Counted from the first letter of the stretch, positions 35,748 through 45,331 are shown. The stretch: 64,000 nt of DNA from Palsa-504 sp963795795 (GCA_963795795.1 CAWCJS010000007.1:186001-250000); one strand, 5' to 3'. Program-made: numbers and translations. The notes: generated by a model not told the origin, from the letters alone.

Positions 35748-36647
35748 TCACCCGCCCGGGGCGGCCTGCTCGGAGTCGCGTTCGGCCTCCGGCTCGGGTT
35801 CGGGGGCTGGTTCCGGTGCGGTGCGTTCCGGCCGGCGCTGGCTGCGGTAGAACCAGACCGCGCCGACGACGGTCAGGATGGACGCGATGTACATGTTCAG
35901 CCGCAGCCCGAGGATGTAGACCGAGGAGTCGATCCGCAGGTACTCCTCGAAGATGCGGTACGCGGAATAGCCGAACACGTACAGGGCGAACAGCCCGGGC
36001 GGTTTGATCGGCTTACCCCGGAGCCCGTGGTACCCGAGCCAGATCAGCACGCCGGCCCAGGCGAAGTCGAAGATGAGCTCGTAGAGGAAGGTCGGCTGGA
36101 ACGTGGCGAAGTGCAGGTCCGCGGCCGGGATCCCGCCGGACACGCGGTACTGATACGGGATCTCCAGGCCCCACGGCAGCGACGTCGGGCGGCCGAACAG
36201 CTCCTTGTTGAAGTAGTTCCCGATCCGCCCGATGCCCTGTGCGATAAGCAGCCCCGGCGCGACCGCGTCCATGAACAGGGCGACGCTCACCCCGCGCCGA
36301 CGCAGGCGCCAGATGCTGACCAGGGTGGCCAGCGCGACCCCGCCCCAGATGCCGAGCCCGCCGTCCCAGACCGCGAACACCCCGTACCACACGTGCGGGA
36401 TATCCATCGGCGTGGTGATGTCGAAGTAGATCCGCCCGCCGATGATCCCGGCCGGGACGCCCCAGATCGCGATCTCGCCGACCAGGTCGGGGTTCCCGCC
36501 GACCGCGCTCCACCGCCGCCTGGTCATGATGATGGCGACGGCGATCCCGACCAGGTACATCAGCGCGTAGAAGTGGATGACCAGGGGGCCGAGGTTGAAG
36601 CTGTTGACCGACGGGCTCGGAATGTACGCCGAGATCGCTGACGCCAT
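35748..36647 (-). CDS. lgt: Prolipoprotein diacylglyceryl transferase
   Basis: A 299-residue multi-pass membrane enzyme that adds diacylglycerol to the lipobox cysteine of prolipoproteins. The family signature GRIGNYFNKELFGRPT is at about residues 140-155, and the N-terminal FYALMYLVGI region and essential GGRIYFDI block are present. The C terminus carries a Pro/Glu repeat tail (APEPAPEPEPEAE) common in actinobacterial Lgt. It would act on lipoproteins such as the substrate-binding protein encoded in this window. Confidence 0.95.
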   Translation of the reverse strand: MASAISAYIPSPSVNSFNLGPLVIHFYALMYLVGIAVAIIMTRRRWSAVGGNPDLVGEIAIWGVPAGIIGGRIYFDITTPMDIPHVWYGVFAVWDGGLGIWGGVALATLVSIWRLRRRGVSVALFMDAVAPGLLIAQGIGRIGNYFNKELFGRPTSLPWGLEIPYQYRVSGGIPAADLHFATFQPTFLYELIFDFAWAGVLIWLGYHGLRGKPIKPPGLFALYVFGYSAYRIFEEYLRIDSSVYILGLRLNMYIASILTVVGAVWFYRSQRRPERTAPEPAPEPEPEAERDSEQAAPGG

Positions 36648-36748
36648 AGCGCCGAGCGTACACCGGGCCCTAAGGCGAACCGGCCGGCCTTGCGCCCGGG
36701 GCGGGGAGCAGGCCGGCCGGTGTCACCAGACGGCGTTCGGGATATTGG

Positions 36749-38771
36749 TTATTCCAGGTGGGAACGGGTGGTGTCGATCGGGACGGTCGCGGTCTCCACC
36801 GCGGCGAGCGGCGCCGTACCCACGTCGGAGGCGGCGGCCGCGCGCGGCGCCACGCTGGTGGTGACCGGGACCGGCGGGACGATGGACGACCGGTCCGGCA
36901 TGCCGGCCAGCCGGTATACGTCCGAGCCGTCCACGGTCTCCACCTCCAGGAGCAGGCTGACCAGCGAGTCGAGCTCTTCGCGGTGGGCCTTCAGCAGGTT
37001 GATCGCGCGGGTCTCGGCGTCGCGCAGCAGCGCGGAGACCTCCTTGTCGATCTCCGCCTGGGTGGCCTCGGCGAACGGGCGGCTGGACAGGCCGCCGCCA
37101 CCACCGCTGCCGAGGAACACCGACCCGCCCTCCGGGTACCCGATCGGGCCGAGCGTCTTGCTCAGGCCGAACTCCCTGACCATCTTGATGGCCAGGTCGG
37201 TCGCCCCGGCCAGGTCGTTGGAGGCGCCGGTCGAGCCCTGGCCGATCACCACCAGCTCGGCGGCCCGCCCGCCGAGGCGGACGGCGAGCGAGTCGAGCAG
37301 GTAGTCCTCGCTGTACATGTGCCGCTCGACCAGCGGGAGCTGCTCGGTCACGCCGAGGGTCTGCCCGGCCGGCAGGATCGTCACCTTGGCCACCGGGTCG
37401 GCGTGCTCGGACAGGGCCGCCACCATGGCGTGCCCGGACTCGTGCACGGCGACCGCGTTCTTCTCCTCGGGCAGCAGGACGTTGGAGCCCTCCCGCCGGC
37501 CCAGGATGATCCGGTCCCTGGCCGCGTCGAAGTCGGCCGCGGTGAGCACATCGCGGTGTTCGCGGACGGCGAAGATGGCCGCCTCGTTGGCCAGGTTGGC
37601 CAGGTCGGCACCGGAGAAGCCCGGCGTGCCGCGGGCCACCGTGGTCAGGTCCACATCCGGGGCCAGCTTCTTGTCCCTGGTGTGCACGACGAGGATCGCG
37701 GCCCGCTCGTTCACGTTCGGCAGCGGGATCGTGACCTGCCGGTCGAACCGGCCGGGCCGGAGCAGGGCCGGGTCGAGCACCTCGGGCCGGTTGGTGGCCG
37801 CGAGGACCACGACGCCCGCGGACGGCTCGAACCCGTCCATCTCGGCCAGCAGCTGGTTGAGGGTCTGCTCCCGCTCGTCGTTGGACGACCACCGCGCCCG
37901 AGCCCGGCGCGGCGCTGGCCGATGGCGTCGATCTCGTCGATGAAGATGATGCAGGGCGCCCGCTTGCGCGCCATGTCGAACAGGTCACGGACCCGGGCCG
38001 CGCCGACGCCGACGAACAGCTCCACGAAGCTGGAGCCGGTGACCGAGATGAACGGCACCTGCGCCTCGCCCGCGACCGCGCGGGCCAGCAGCGTCTTGCC
38101 GGTGCCCGGCGGCCCGACCATGAGCACGCCCTTGGGCACCATCGCGCCGGCCCGGGCGTACCGGTCCGGATTGCGCAGGAAGTCCACCACCTCGGCGATC
38201 TCGGACTTGGCGCCCTCGTCGCCGGCCACGTCGGCGAACGTGGTCGAGGGCCGTTCCTCGTCGAACACCTTGGCCCGGGACCGGCCCGCGCCGAGCACGC
38301 CCTGCAGCCCGCCGGCCGCGCCCCGGGAGATCCGGCGGAAGAGCCAGACGAAGATCAGGATCGGCAGCCCGAAGGTGATCAGGTAGACCAGCACCTCGGT
38401 GCCGAAGCCCTGCCCGACGGAGCAGTGGACACGTTCGGGATGTTCTTGGTCAGGTCGTCCAGGGAGGTCTGCCCGGCCTGCGGCGGGATGACCACCGTGA
38501 AGCTGGTCTTGTTCTTCTTCAGCGTGCCGGTACTCGTCCCGCCGACCGACCCCGAGATCTGCAGGCTCTGCACCTGGTGCGAGGACACGTCGGACAGGAA
38601 CTGGGAGTAGGTCAGGCTGGTCGACTGCGAGCGCGTGGGCAGCAGGTAGAACAGGGCGAGAATGGCGAACAGCATGATCGGCCACAGCCAGTTCCGCCAC
38701 GCGGGCGGGGGCGGGGGTGCGGTCGGCGTGGGCTTGCCGCCTCCGGGCGGCGGCGTGGCTTGCTTACTCAT
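36749..38771 (-). pseudogene. ftsH: ATP-dependent zinc metalloprotease FtsH, two frameshifts
   Basis: All FtsH parts are present in order: first membrane helix (WLWPIMLFAILALFYLL), external domain, second helix (VLVYLITFGLPILIFVWLF), Walker A GPPGTGKT, Walker B IIFIDEIDAI, the second region of homology ATNRPEVLDPALLRPGRFDR and zinc site AVHESGHAMVA. But they lie in three frames. One break is near 38423 (a short G run, one base apparently missing) and one between about 37880 and 37910. The start ATG at 38771 has AAGGAG. FtsH is a quality-control protease usually needed for growth, so two real inactivating shifts are unlikely and sequencing indels are suspected. If real, no active protease would be made from this locus. 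Confidence 0.9.
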
Positions 38772-38900
38772 GGCAGCTCCTTGTGAGGCCCAGTATGCCC
38801 GTAATTCGTGGCGCCCTGAGCAGCGGACGGCCTATAGGGCAATTGGTCAGCACACTGGCGGTAAACGGTCAGGAAGCGTCCAGGATTCCGCGTTTCGCTC

Positions 38901-39911
38901 TCAGGGGATGAGCACCGCGGCGCCGTCGAAGGCGCCTGCCTTCAGGTCCCTTAGCGCCTGGTCCGCGGCGTCCAGGGGGTACGCGTGGGTGGTGACCTCC
39001 AGCTTGTGTTCGGCGGCGAAGGCCAGGAACTCTCTGGCGTCCGCGCGGGTGTTGGAGGTGACGCTGCGCAGCTGGCGCTCCTGGAACAGGTGCATTTCGT
39101 AGTTGAGCGGGGGGATGTCGGTGAGGTAGATGCCCGCGATGGCCAGGGTGCCGCCGCGGTCGAGCGCGGCTAGGGCGGGCAGCACGAGGTCGCCGATGGG
39201 CGCGAACAGGATCGCGGAGTCCAGCGGCTCGGGCGGCAGGTCCGCGGCCCCGCCCACCGAGGCCGCGCCGAGCTCGCGCGCCAGCCGCTGCGCCTGCTCG
39301 CCGCGGGTGAGCACGTGCACCGTGGCGCCCCGGGCCAGCGCTACCTGAGCGGCCAGGTGCGCGCTGCCGCCGAACCCGTACAGGCCGAGCCGGCCCCCGG
39401 GTGGCAGCTCGGCGCGCTGCAGCGCGTGATACCCGATGATGCCCGCGCACAGCAGCGGGGCCAGCTCAGCGTCGGAGTACCCGGCCGGCAGCCGGTGCGC
39501 GTACGCGGCGGGCACCGTCAGGTACTCGGCGTACCCGCCGTCGGCGTCCCAGCCGGTGTAAAGGGAGTTCGGGCAGAGGTTCTCCGCGCCACGTCCGCAG
39601 AAGGTGCATTCCTGGTCGGTCCAGCGGAGCCAGGCGGCGCCGGCGCGGTCGCCGACTTTCCAGCCGTCCGCGCCCTCGCCGAGGGCGGCGACCTCCCCGA
39701 CGACCTCGTGGCCGGGTGTCACGCCGGGGGGCGTGGGCACGCGCGGCGCCAGGTCCCCCTCGGTCACGTGCAGGTCGGTCCGGCAGACGCCGCAGGCCAG
39801 GACCCTGAGCAGCAGCTCGCCAGGCCCTGGCCGCGGGATGTCGTCGTTGGTACTCAGGTGCAGCGGGTGCCCGGTCACCGGGCCGGGCGCCGCCACGTGC
39901 CATGCGCGCAT
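38901..39911 (-). CDS. Zinc-dependent alcohol dehydrogenase
   Basis: A medium-chain dehydrogenase of 336 residues. Catalytic zinc ligands are CGVCRTDLH (Cys) and GHEVVGEV (His-Glu). The structural zinc loop is reduced and atypical: CTFCGRGAENLCPNS has three cysteines in the usual region. NAD(P) binding is LGLYGFGGSAHLAAQ. ATG 39911 is used because homology begins MRAWHVAAPGPV. It resembles bacterial alcohol dehydrogenases of the AdhP/AdhA type. No operon partner besides a short gap to the VOC gene upstream. Confidence 0.88.
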   Translation of the reverse strand: MRAWHVAAPGPVTGHPLHLSTNDDIPRPGPGELLLRVLACGVCRTDLHVTEGDLAPRVPTPPGVTPGHEVVGEVAALGEGADGWKVGDRAGAAWLRWTDQECTFCGRGAENLCPNSLYTGWDADGGYAEYLTVPAAYAHRLPAGYSDAELAPLLCAGIIGYHALQRAELPPGGRLGLYGFGGSAHLAAQVALARGATVHVLTRGEQAQRLARELGAASVGGAADLPPEPLDSAILFAPIGDLVLPALAALDRGGTLAIAGIYLTDIPPLNYEMHLFQERQLRSVTSNTRADAREFLAFAAEHKLEVTTHAYPLDAADQALRDLKAGAFDGAAVLIP

Positions 39912-39933
39912 AGGCGCACGGTACCCCCGGGGT

Positions 39934-40356
39934 TCAGCCCTTGCGGGGCTCGCCCCGGTAGGTGCCGAACGACCAGCGGTTTCCCTCTGGGTCACGCGCT
40001 GCGAAGTCGCGCGAGCCGTAGTCGGTCTCGTGTGGCTCGGTGGTGATCTCGGCGCCCGCCGCGCGGGCCCGCTCGCATACCGCGTCGGGCTCGTCGGTGA
40101 CCACGTACGCGCTGAACGCGCCCGGGGCCGTCACCATCCCCGGGTCGGCGTCGGTCTCGCGCACCGAGCCCATCATGATCCCGCCACCCGGCGGCCAGCT
40201 GAGCTGGGCGTGGTGGACCTGGTCCCCCTCGCCGTAGACCACGGTCTCCTCGAACCCGAACGCTTCGACGAGGAACCTGATCAGCGCTCGCGCGTCGCGG
40301 GCCCGCAGGGTGGGCCACACCTGAGGCTGCGGTGTGGCCGGTGTCGCTTCCGGCAT
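39934..40356 (-). CDS. VOC family (glyoxalase/PhnB-like) protein
   Basis: A 140-residue beta-alpha-beta-beta-beta protein of the vicinal oxygen chelate superfamily, with paired motifs RALIRFLVEAFGFEE and RDPEGNRWSFGTYRGE at the end. The gene has a strong purine-rich site before ATG 40356. It lies 23 bases upstream of the alcohol dehydrogenase gene and may be cotranscribed. Family members bind metals and act as glyoxalases, dioxygenases or resistance proteins; no specific function can be assigned. Confidence 0.85.
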   Translation of the reverse strand: MPEATPATPQPQVWPTLRARDARALIRFLVEAFGFEETVVYGEGDQVHHAQLSWPPGGGIMMGSVRETDADPGMVTAPGAFSAYVVTDEPDAVCERARAAGAEITTEPHETDYGSRDFAARDPEGNRWSFGTYRGEPRKG

Positions 40357-40396
40357 GACTGCCCCCTTTCCTGTTGCTGGCCGGCCTGGCCCGTTG

Positions 40397-41368
40397 TCAC
40401 CAGGTCCGGTCAGTCCAGGCTCCCTCGGCGAGGTCGCCGGCGGCTTGGACGTTTCGGAACTCTTCGGCCAGCCACTGGCTGGGCGGGCAGCCCGCCAGCG
40501 CGTTGAACTCGCGCGCGAGGTGCGCCTGGTCGAAGTATCCGCAGGTGGCGGCCAGGTCGGCGAGGCGGTATCCGGCGCTTGGGCCCGTTTGGCTTGCTGG
40601 GCCTGTTAGGCCTGCTGGGCCCGTGACCGTGGCCTGGCGGGCCAGCAGGTGCCTGGCCCGGTTGAAGCGGATGACGCGGGCCGCCGCCTTGGGCGCGAGG
40701 CCGATCTCGGCGCGGAACCGGCTGGCCAGGTGGCGGCCGCTCCAGCCGGTCTGTTCGGCCAGATCGGACACCAGGATGGCGCCGCCGGAGGTCAGCAGCT
40801 GGTGCCAGGCCCAGCCGACCTCGGGCGCGACGTCCGGCCGGGCCGCGGCCGGGGTCACGTTCATCCTCCTGATCAGGATCTCGTCCAGGACCGCGAAGCG
40901 CTCGGGCCAGGCGGTGGCGGCGAGGACCCGGGTGCGGAGTTCGGAGCACAGGTCGCTGAGTACGGCCTCGGCGGGCACGTCGATCTCGGCCAGCTCCCCG
41001 GCCGGGAGGCCCAGCAGCGCCCGCGTGCCGAGGGGGCGGAGCGCGACCTGGATGCCGGACTGCGCGCCCTCGTGCGCGATCAGCGCCGGCGCCGAGTGCA
41101 GGCCGCCGAGCAGTGTGTCGAAGGTACCGGGCGACTGACCCGGATCGGGGTGGGCCAGCATGACCAGCGGCTCGTCGAGCGTGACGATGAAGGTCAGGAA
41201 CGGGGACGGCAAGCCCCGGTGCCGGGCGGGCGGGACCCCGCGCTGGCGGTAGCCGGTGTACCAGGCCACGTACGGACGCAGCGGCTCGGCCGGCCTCGCG
41301 CGGCAGTGTTCATCGACCGGTCCCGGAGAAGTCACCTGGACCGCCGGTGAACCTTTCGCACGGCTCAT
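40397..41368 (-). CDS. AraC family transcriptional regulator
   Basis: A 323-residue regulator with a DUF6597-like N-terminal sensory part (RPYVAWYTGYRQRG) and a C-terminal double HTH (LAEQTGWSGRHLASRF and LADLAATCGYFDQAHLAREF). Between the two HTHs the protein has an insertion GPAGLTGPASQTGPSAG, coded by an 18-bp tandem repeat near 40575-40620. Such an insertion is unusual because AraC HTHs have fixed spacing on DNA; the linker helix may be altered. Its VOC-protein neighbour lies 40 bases downstream and is a plausible target. Confidence 0.85.
   Translation of the reverse strand: MSRAKGSPAVQVTSPGPVDEHCRARPAEPLRPYVAWYTGYRQRGVPPARHRGLPSPFLTFIVTLDEPLVMLAHPDPGQSPGTFDTLLGGLHSAPALIAHEGAQSGIQVALRPLGTRALLGLPAGELAEIDVPAEAVLSDLCSELRTRVLAATAWPERFAVLDEILIRRMNVTPAAARPDVAPEVGWAWHQLLTSGGAILVSDLAEQTGWSGRHLASRFRAEIGLAPKAAARVIRFNRARHLLARQATVTGPAGLTGPASQTGPSAGYRLADLAATCGYFDQAHLAREFNALAGCPPSQWLAEEFRNVQAAGDLAEGAWTDRTW
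40575..40620. repeat. 18-bp repeat within the AraC-type gene
   Basis: About two and a half 18-bp units (minus strand GGCCCAGCAGGCCTAACA and a diverged copy), encoding GPAGLT, GPASQT and GPS. It sits in the segment joining the two helix-turn-helix units of the AraC domain. Confidence 0.7.
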
Positions 41369-41503
41369 ACGTTTTTCTCAGCAGAATCCCGGCATCGGTG
41401 CAAGTGTGGGGGTTCTCATTATTTGCGCTGGTAGCGAGCATGCGGCACAAGTCGGGACCATCTGTCCAGTGTATGGGGCCACGGGGCTTCGTCCCGGTTC
41501 GGA

Positions 41504-41522
41504 GGTATCAGGAAGGGATACC
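41504..41522. promoter_or_regulatory. Inverted repeat upstream of the STAS gene
   Basis: GGTATC and GATACC form a six-base inverted repeat around AGGAAGG, 35 bases before the GTG start. It could be an operator, or part of a stress-sigma-type promoter (GGTTC upstream). No regulator can be named. Confidence 0.3.
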
Positions 41523-41557
41523 GGGCCGCTGACGTTAACGGGACAAGTGGAGGGCAC

Positions 41558-41989
41558 GTGATCATTCGTCAGCTGAACCGCGCGAGCGTACGCGCGGCAG
41601 CGCCAGACGGGGGAAGTGATGGAAGCGTGATCACCGCACAACGGGTGGAACCTGTCCAGCTCGAGCTTTCGTGCCGGACAGAGGAAGACGGATCTCAGGT
41701 CATTAGCGTGACCGGCGAGATGGACATCGCCACGGCCGACCAGGCGTACGCCTATATCACCGACGTGATCGACTGCTGGCCCGCGCCGGTCAGGGTGGAC
41801 CTCGCCGGGCTGACCTTCTGCGACGCGTCCGGCCTTGGGGCCCTGGCCCGGGTCGCACGGTACGCGCGGCAGGCGGGCCAGCAACTCACGCTCATCTCGG
41901 CCCGGCCCTCGCTGGTGAAGATCATGCGGATCACCGGCCTGGACCGGACGTTCCCCGAGCTTCGTCCGTCAGTGCGCGCCTACTCATAG
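41558..41989 (+). CDS. STAS-domain anti-sigma factor antagonist
   Basis: A 143-residue protein with an N-terminal extension of about 30 residues and a STAS domain: VTGEMDIATADQAYAYI and FCDASGLGALARVARYAR, with the likely phospho-acceptor Ser91. Such proteins bind an anti-sigma kinase and free a stress sigma factor when unphosphorylated. The kinase and sigma partner are not in the window. GTG 41558 is preceded by GGAGGG. Confidence 0.85.
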   Translation: MIIRQLNRASVRAAAPDGGSDGSVITAQRVEPVQLELSCRTEEDGSQVISVTGEMDIATADQAYAYITDVIDCWPAPVRVDLAGLTFCDASGLGALARVARYARQAGQQLTLISARPSLVKIMRITGLDRTFPELRPSVRAYS

Positions 41990-42073
41990 TGACGCAGGCC
42001 GCGGCGCTTGTGGCGGCCCGCCAGTCAGGTGCGCAGATAACTGGCACGTGACCATAGAGGATGCTGCCTGCCC

Positions 42074-42105
42074 GCGTTAAATTAGGGGTGCTTCCGGCGT
42101 TAAAT
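42074..42105 (+). promoter_or_regulatory. Direct repeats GCGTTAAAT upstream of acs
   Basis: Two copies of GCGTTAAAT at 42074-42082 and 42097-42105, 23 bases apart. They may be activator or repressor sites for the acetyl-CoA synthetase gene or part of its promoter; TAAATTAGG and TAACTAAG nearby are AT-rich. No family is assigned. Confidence 0.35.
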
Positions 42106-42135
42106 CTGACGTAACTAAGCGGAGGGACTCACGCA

Positions 42136-44274
42136 ATGGCCGAAGACGTCCAAGGGCAGGCCACCGAGGTACCCGAATCATCCGAGGTTTCCGAAGCTCA
42201 GATCGCAGTGCACTGGCGTGAGGAGGAGATCTACCCGCCGCCCGCCGGTTTCGTCAAGCAAGCCAACGCCAACGACCCGGCCATATTGGAGCGGTTTGCC
42301 GAGGACAAGTTCCCCGAGTGCTTCAGGGAGTACGCCGATATGCTGGCCTGGGACCAGCCCTGGCATACGACGCTGGACACGAGCAACGCGCCGTTCTACA
42401 AGTGGTTCGTCGGCGGCAGGCTGAACGCCTCGTACAACTGCGTCGACCGGCACGCGGCGGCCAACCCGGACAAGACCGCGATCGTCTTCGTGCCCGAGCT
42501 CGAGTCCGATGAGCCCGTGCACGTCAGCTACGCGGAGCTGCACCGGCAGGTGAACGAGTTCGCCGCCCTGCTGCGCGACTTCGCCGGCCTCAAGGCCGGT
42601 GACCGGGTTACGCTGCACATGCCGATGGTCACCGAACTGCCGGTCACCATGCTCGCCTGCGCCCGGCTGGGGGTCATCCACTCGGAGGTGTTCGGCGGCT
42701 TCAGCGGCCACGCCTGCGGGACCCGCATCGCCGACTCGGGCAGCCGCGTCCTGATCACCATGGACGGCTATTACCGCGCCGGCCAGCTGACCGATCACAA
42801 GGTCAAGGCCGACGAGGCCCTCGCGGAGGCGGCCAAGGAAGGCCAGGAGGTCGACAAGGTGCTGGTCTGGCGGCGCCACCCCGGCCAGTACGCCTCGCAA
42901 ACCCCGATGGTCGAGGGCAGGGACTTCTTCGTCGACGAGGTGCTCCCGGAGCACGCTGGCAAGACCGTCGAGCCGGTATCCATGCCGGCCGAGGCGCCGC
43001 TGTTCCTGATGTACACCAGCGGCACCACCGGCCGCCCGAAGGGCTGCCAGCACAGCACCGGCGGCTACCTCGCGTACGTGACCGGCACGTCGAAGTACTA
43101 CCAGGACATCCACCCGGACGACGTGTACTGGTGCATGGCCGACATCGGCTGGATCACCGGCCACTCCTATATCGTCTACGGCCCGCTGTCGCTCGGCACG
43201 ACGACGGTGATCTATGAGGGCGTCCCCAACTATCCGGACGGCGGCCGGCCGTGGCGGATCGCGGAGAAGCTCGGGGTGAACATATTCCACACCTCGCCCA
43301 CCGCGATCCGGATGCTGCGCAAGGTCGGCCCGGAGGAACCGGAGAAGTACGGTTACCACTTCAAGAACATGACCACGGTCGGCGAGCCGATCGAGCCCGA
43401 GGTCTGGCGGTGGTACTACAACGAGGTCGGCAAGGGCGAGGCGGCGATCACCGACACCTGGTGGCAGACCGAGAACGGCGGCTTCCTGGGCAGCACCCTG
43501 CCCGCGCTGCAGCCGATGAAGCCGGGCAGTTGCGGCCCCGGCGTACTCGGCATCTACCCAGTGATCTACGACGAGAACGGCGAGGAGGTCCCGAAGGGCA
43601 GCGGCAAGGCGGGCAACATCTGCATCCGCAACCCCTGGCCGGGCATCTTCCAGACGATCTGGGGCGACCCGGAGCGGTTCCTGTCCACCTACTGGCGGAA
43701 GTACAACAAGGACCCGGACAGCACGGACTGGCACGACTGGCCGTACTTCGCCAATGACGGGGCGGTCCAGTCCGCCGACGGGTACTTCCGGATCCTGGGC
43801 CGGGTCGACGACGTGATCAACGTGGCCGGGCACCGGCTCGGCACCAAGGAGATCGAGTCGGCCGCGCTGACCGTGCCCGAGGTCGCCGAAGCGGCCGCGG
43901 TGCCGGTGATCGACGACATCCGCGGCCGCGTCGTGGAGGTCTACGTCTCGCTCAAGCCCGGTTTCGAGCCGGGCAAGGAGATGGAGGGCAAGGTCAGCAT
44001 GGCGATCGAGACCGTGATCGGCAAGATCGCCCGGCCGAAGAACGTGTGGATCGTCCCGGACATGCCGAAGACCCGGTCCGGCAAGATCATGCGCCGAGTC
44101 ATCGCCGCCACGTCCAACTTCGCCGATGTCGGTGACATCACCACGCTCGCCAATCCCGAGATCGTGGAGCAGATCCGGCATCACGTGCAGGCGGCGAAGG
44201 TCGCCCGAGGCGAGGTGCCGCGCGAGCTGACCGAGACCGAAGAGGCCGAAATCAAGGCCTTCGGATCCGAGTAA
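42136..44274 (+). CDS. acs: Acetyl-CoA synthetase (AMP-forming)
   Basis: A 712-residue AMP-dependent synthetase that makes acetyl-CoA from acetate, ATP and CoA. Motifs seen are the P-loop-like TSGTTGRPKG, DTWWQTENGG with the Trp that limits the acyl pocket to acetate, GRVDDVINVAGHRLGTKEIE and the C-terminal PKTRSGKIMRR with the acetylatable lysine. It is about 60 residues longer than the enteric enzyme, mainly at the N terminus. Start ATG 42136 is preceded by GCGGAGGG. A strong terminator follows. A 717-codon frame on the opposite strand is only the shadow of this gene. Confidence 0.93.
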   Translation: MAEDVQGQATEVPESSEVSEAQIAVHWREEEIYPPPAGFVKQANANDPAILERFAEDKFPECFREYADMLAWDQPWHTTLDTSNAPFYKWFVGGRLNASYNCVDRHAAANPDKTAIVFVPELESDEPVHVSYAELHRQVNEFAALLRDFAGLKAGDRVTLHMPMVTELPVTMLACARLGVIHSEVFGGFSGHACGTRIADSGSRVLITMDGYYRAGQLTDHKVKADEALAEAAKEGQEVDKVLVWRRHPGQYASQTPMVEGRDFFVDEVLPEHAGKTVEPVSMPAEAPLFLMYTSGTTGRPKGCQHSTGGYLAYVTGTSKYYQDIHPDDVYWCMADIGWITGHSYIVYGPLSLGTTTVIYEGVPNYPDGGRPWRIAEKLGVNIFHTSPTAIRMLRKVGPEEPEKYGYHFKNMTTVGEPIEPEVWRWYYNEVGKGEAAITDTWWQTENGGFLGSTLPALQPMKPGSCGPGVLGIYPVIYDENGEEVPKGSGKAGNICIRNPWPGIFQTIWGDPERFLSTYWRKYNKDPDSTDWHDWPYFANDGAVQSADGYFRILGRVDDVINVAGHRLGTKEIESAALTVPEVAEAAAVPVIDDIRGRVVEVYVSLKPGFEPGKEMEGKVSMAIETVIGKIARPKNVWIVPDMPKTRSGKIMRRVIAATSNFADVGDITTLANPEIVEQIRHHVQAAKVARGEVPRELTETEEAEIKAFGSE

Positions 44275-44296
44275 CCATATCCTCATCCGTCCGCAT

Positions 44297-44336
44297 GTGG
44301 CGGGCCGCCGTAGTCCGGTGGCCCGCCACACTTCTT
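44297..44336 (+). terminator. Intrinsic terminator after acs
   Basis: A ten-base stem GTGGCGGGCC / GGCCCGCCAC (44297-44306 and 44320-44329) with a 13-base loop, followed by a T-rich run ACTTCTTTT. Its place 23 bases after the acs stop codon supports termination. Confidence 0.8.
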
Positions 44337-44442
44337 TTGGCCCTCCAGGAGAGGACCTAGGTCTCTGTAACTGAGGCTCGCACCGCGGTGAGCTGGGACA
44401 CGGCGAGAGGGATCGCCGCCAACCGCAGAGGAGAGCCTGTCC

Positions 44443-44655
44443 ATGTACCCGAACTCCGCACTATCCGCCTGGCAGCTGGCCATCATGGCCGTGGTCCCGG
44501 TCACGGCGCTAGCGGTGTGGCTTATCGCCATCTTCCTGGCCGCCCGGGGGCCCCGCCGCGACCGGGCGGCGGCCGCGGGGCCGGTTGCCACCGTCCCGAG
44601 CCTGACCCGGGGCGGGGCAGATGAGCTTTCACCGCCGCGGAAGGCGGCCGCCTAG
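44443..44655 (+). CDS. Small single-pass membrane protein, unknown function
   Basis: A 70-residue protein: hydrophobic segment WQLAIMAVVPVTALAVWLIA then a basic, Pro-rich cytoplasmic tail. AGAGGAGAG stands nine bases before the ATG. Similar small membrane proteins follow acs in other actinobacteria, in my recollection, but no function is known. It may help assemble or regulate an acetate transporter; this is speculation. Confidence 0.6.
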   Translation: MYPNSALSAWQLAIMAVVPVTALAVWLIAIFLAARGPRRDRAAAAGPVATVPSLTRGGADELSPPRKAAA

Positions 44656-44809
44656 CCCTCTTTCGCTAGCTGCTCGCGTCCGGCTGGCCCGGCTGGTCCG
44701 GCTGGGATACGTGGCAGGCCGGTCGCGGCCGTCCAGCAGCACGCAGCGGGTCCCACGGCCACGTGGTGCCCCGCGAGCACATCCTGGACGAGTTGGTCGT
44801 CTTTAAGCG
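44656..44809. other. Gap between small membrane protein and sixA-like gene
   Basis: No confident gene. On the plus strand a frame ending at a TAG at 44810-44812 reads VVPREHILDELVVFKR near its end. It has more balanced composition than its surroundings and may be the remnant of a lost gene. It has no recognisable start or domain. Confidence 0.2.
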
Positions 44810-45331
44810 CTAGACCTTCAGGTCAGCGGGCGTGGTGGAGTCGAGCAGGCGCGCCTGCCCGGGTGCGAGGCCTGGCCAGTCGCCGGCGAACTCGAAGACC
44901 GCCACGGCGGCGGTGGGGAAGCTGAGCCCCTGCGACCGGACTCGGTATCCTCGCCCGGTGCGCGGCGAGGCTGTCGGCCAGCTCGTCGATGCCCGGGTTG
45001 TGCGCGATGAGCAGCGCGGCCCGGGACCGGCTGGGCAGTTCCTGGCACAGGTAGAGCAGGGTCAGCGCGCTGGCCGCGTACGCCCGCGGCTCGAAGCGGA
45101 CCTCCGGTGACCGGTCGAGCTCTGGCGCCACGCGATCCCAGGTCTGCCGGGTCCGCAGCGCGGTCGAGCAGATCACGGTGTCGGGTACGTAGCCGTGGTG
45201 CGCAGCCAGCGGCCGATCACCGGCGCGTCCTTCCGCCCGCGCTTGGCCAGCGGGCGGTCGTGGTCGGGGACATCGGGCCAGTCCGACTTGGCGTGCCTCA
45301 GCAGGATCAGGCGTCGTGTGCGCCCGTTCAT
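44810..45331 (-). pseudogene. SixA-like histidine phosphatase, at least two frameshifts
   Basis: A phosphoglycerate-mutase-fold phosphatase of the SixA type. It starts at ATG 45331 with LILLRHAKSDW (catalytic RHA) and HDRPLAKRGRKDAPVIGRWL. Near 45210 the frame shifts, then reads HHGYVPDTVICSTALRTRQTW and LLIAHNPGIDELADSLAAHRA. Near 44960 it shifts again to end SFPTAAVAVFEFAGDWPGL, with TAG at 44810. The pieces join into one normal-length protein of about 170 residues. Either decay or sequencing indels; its role may be protein-phosphohistidine removal. Confidence 0.75.

Noticed and set aside
42178..44331. A 717-codon open frame antisense to acs
   Set aside because: It mirrors the codon pattern of acs, has no domain and has biased His/Asp/Arg composition; it is a high-GC shadow.
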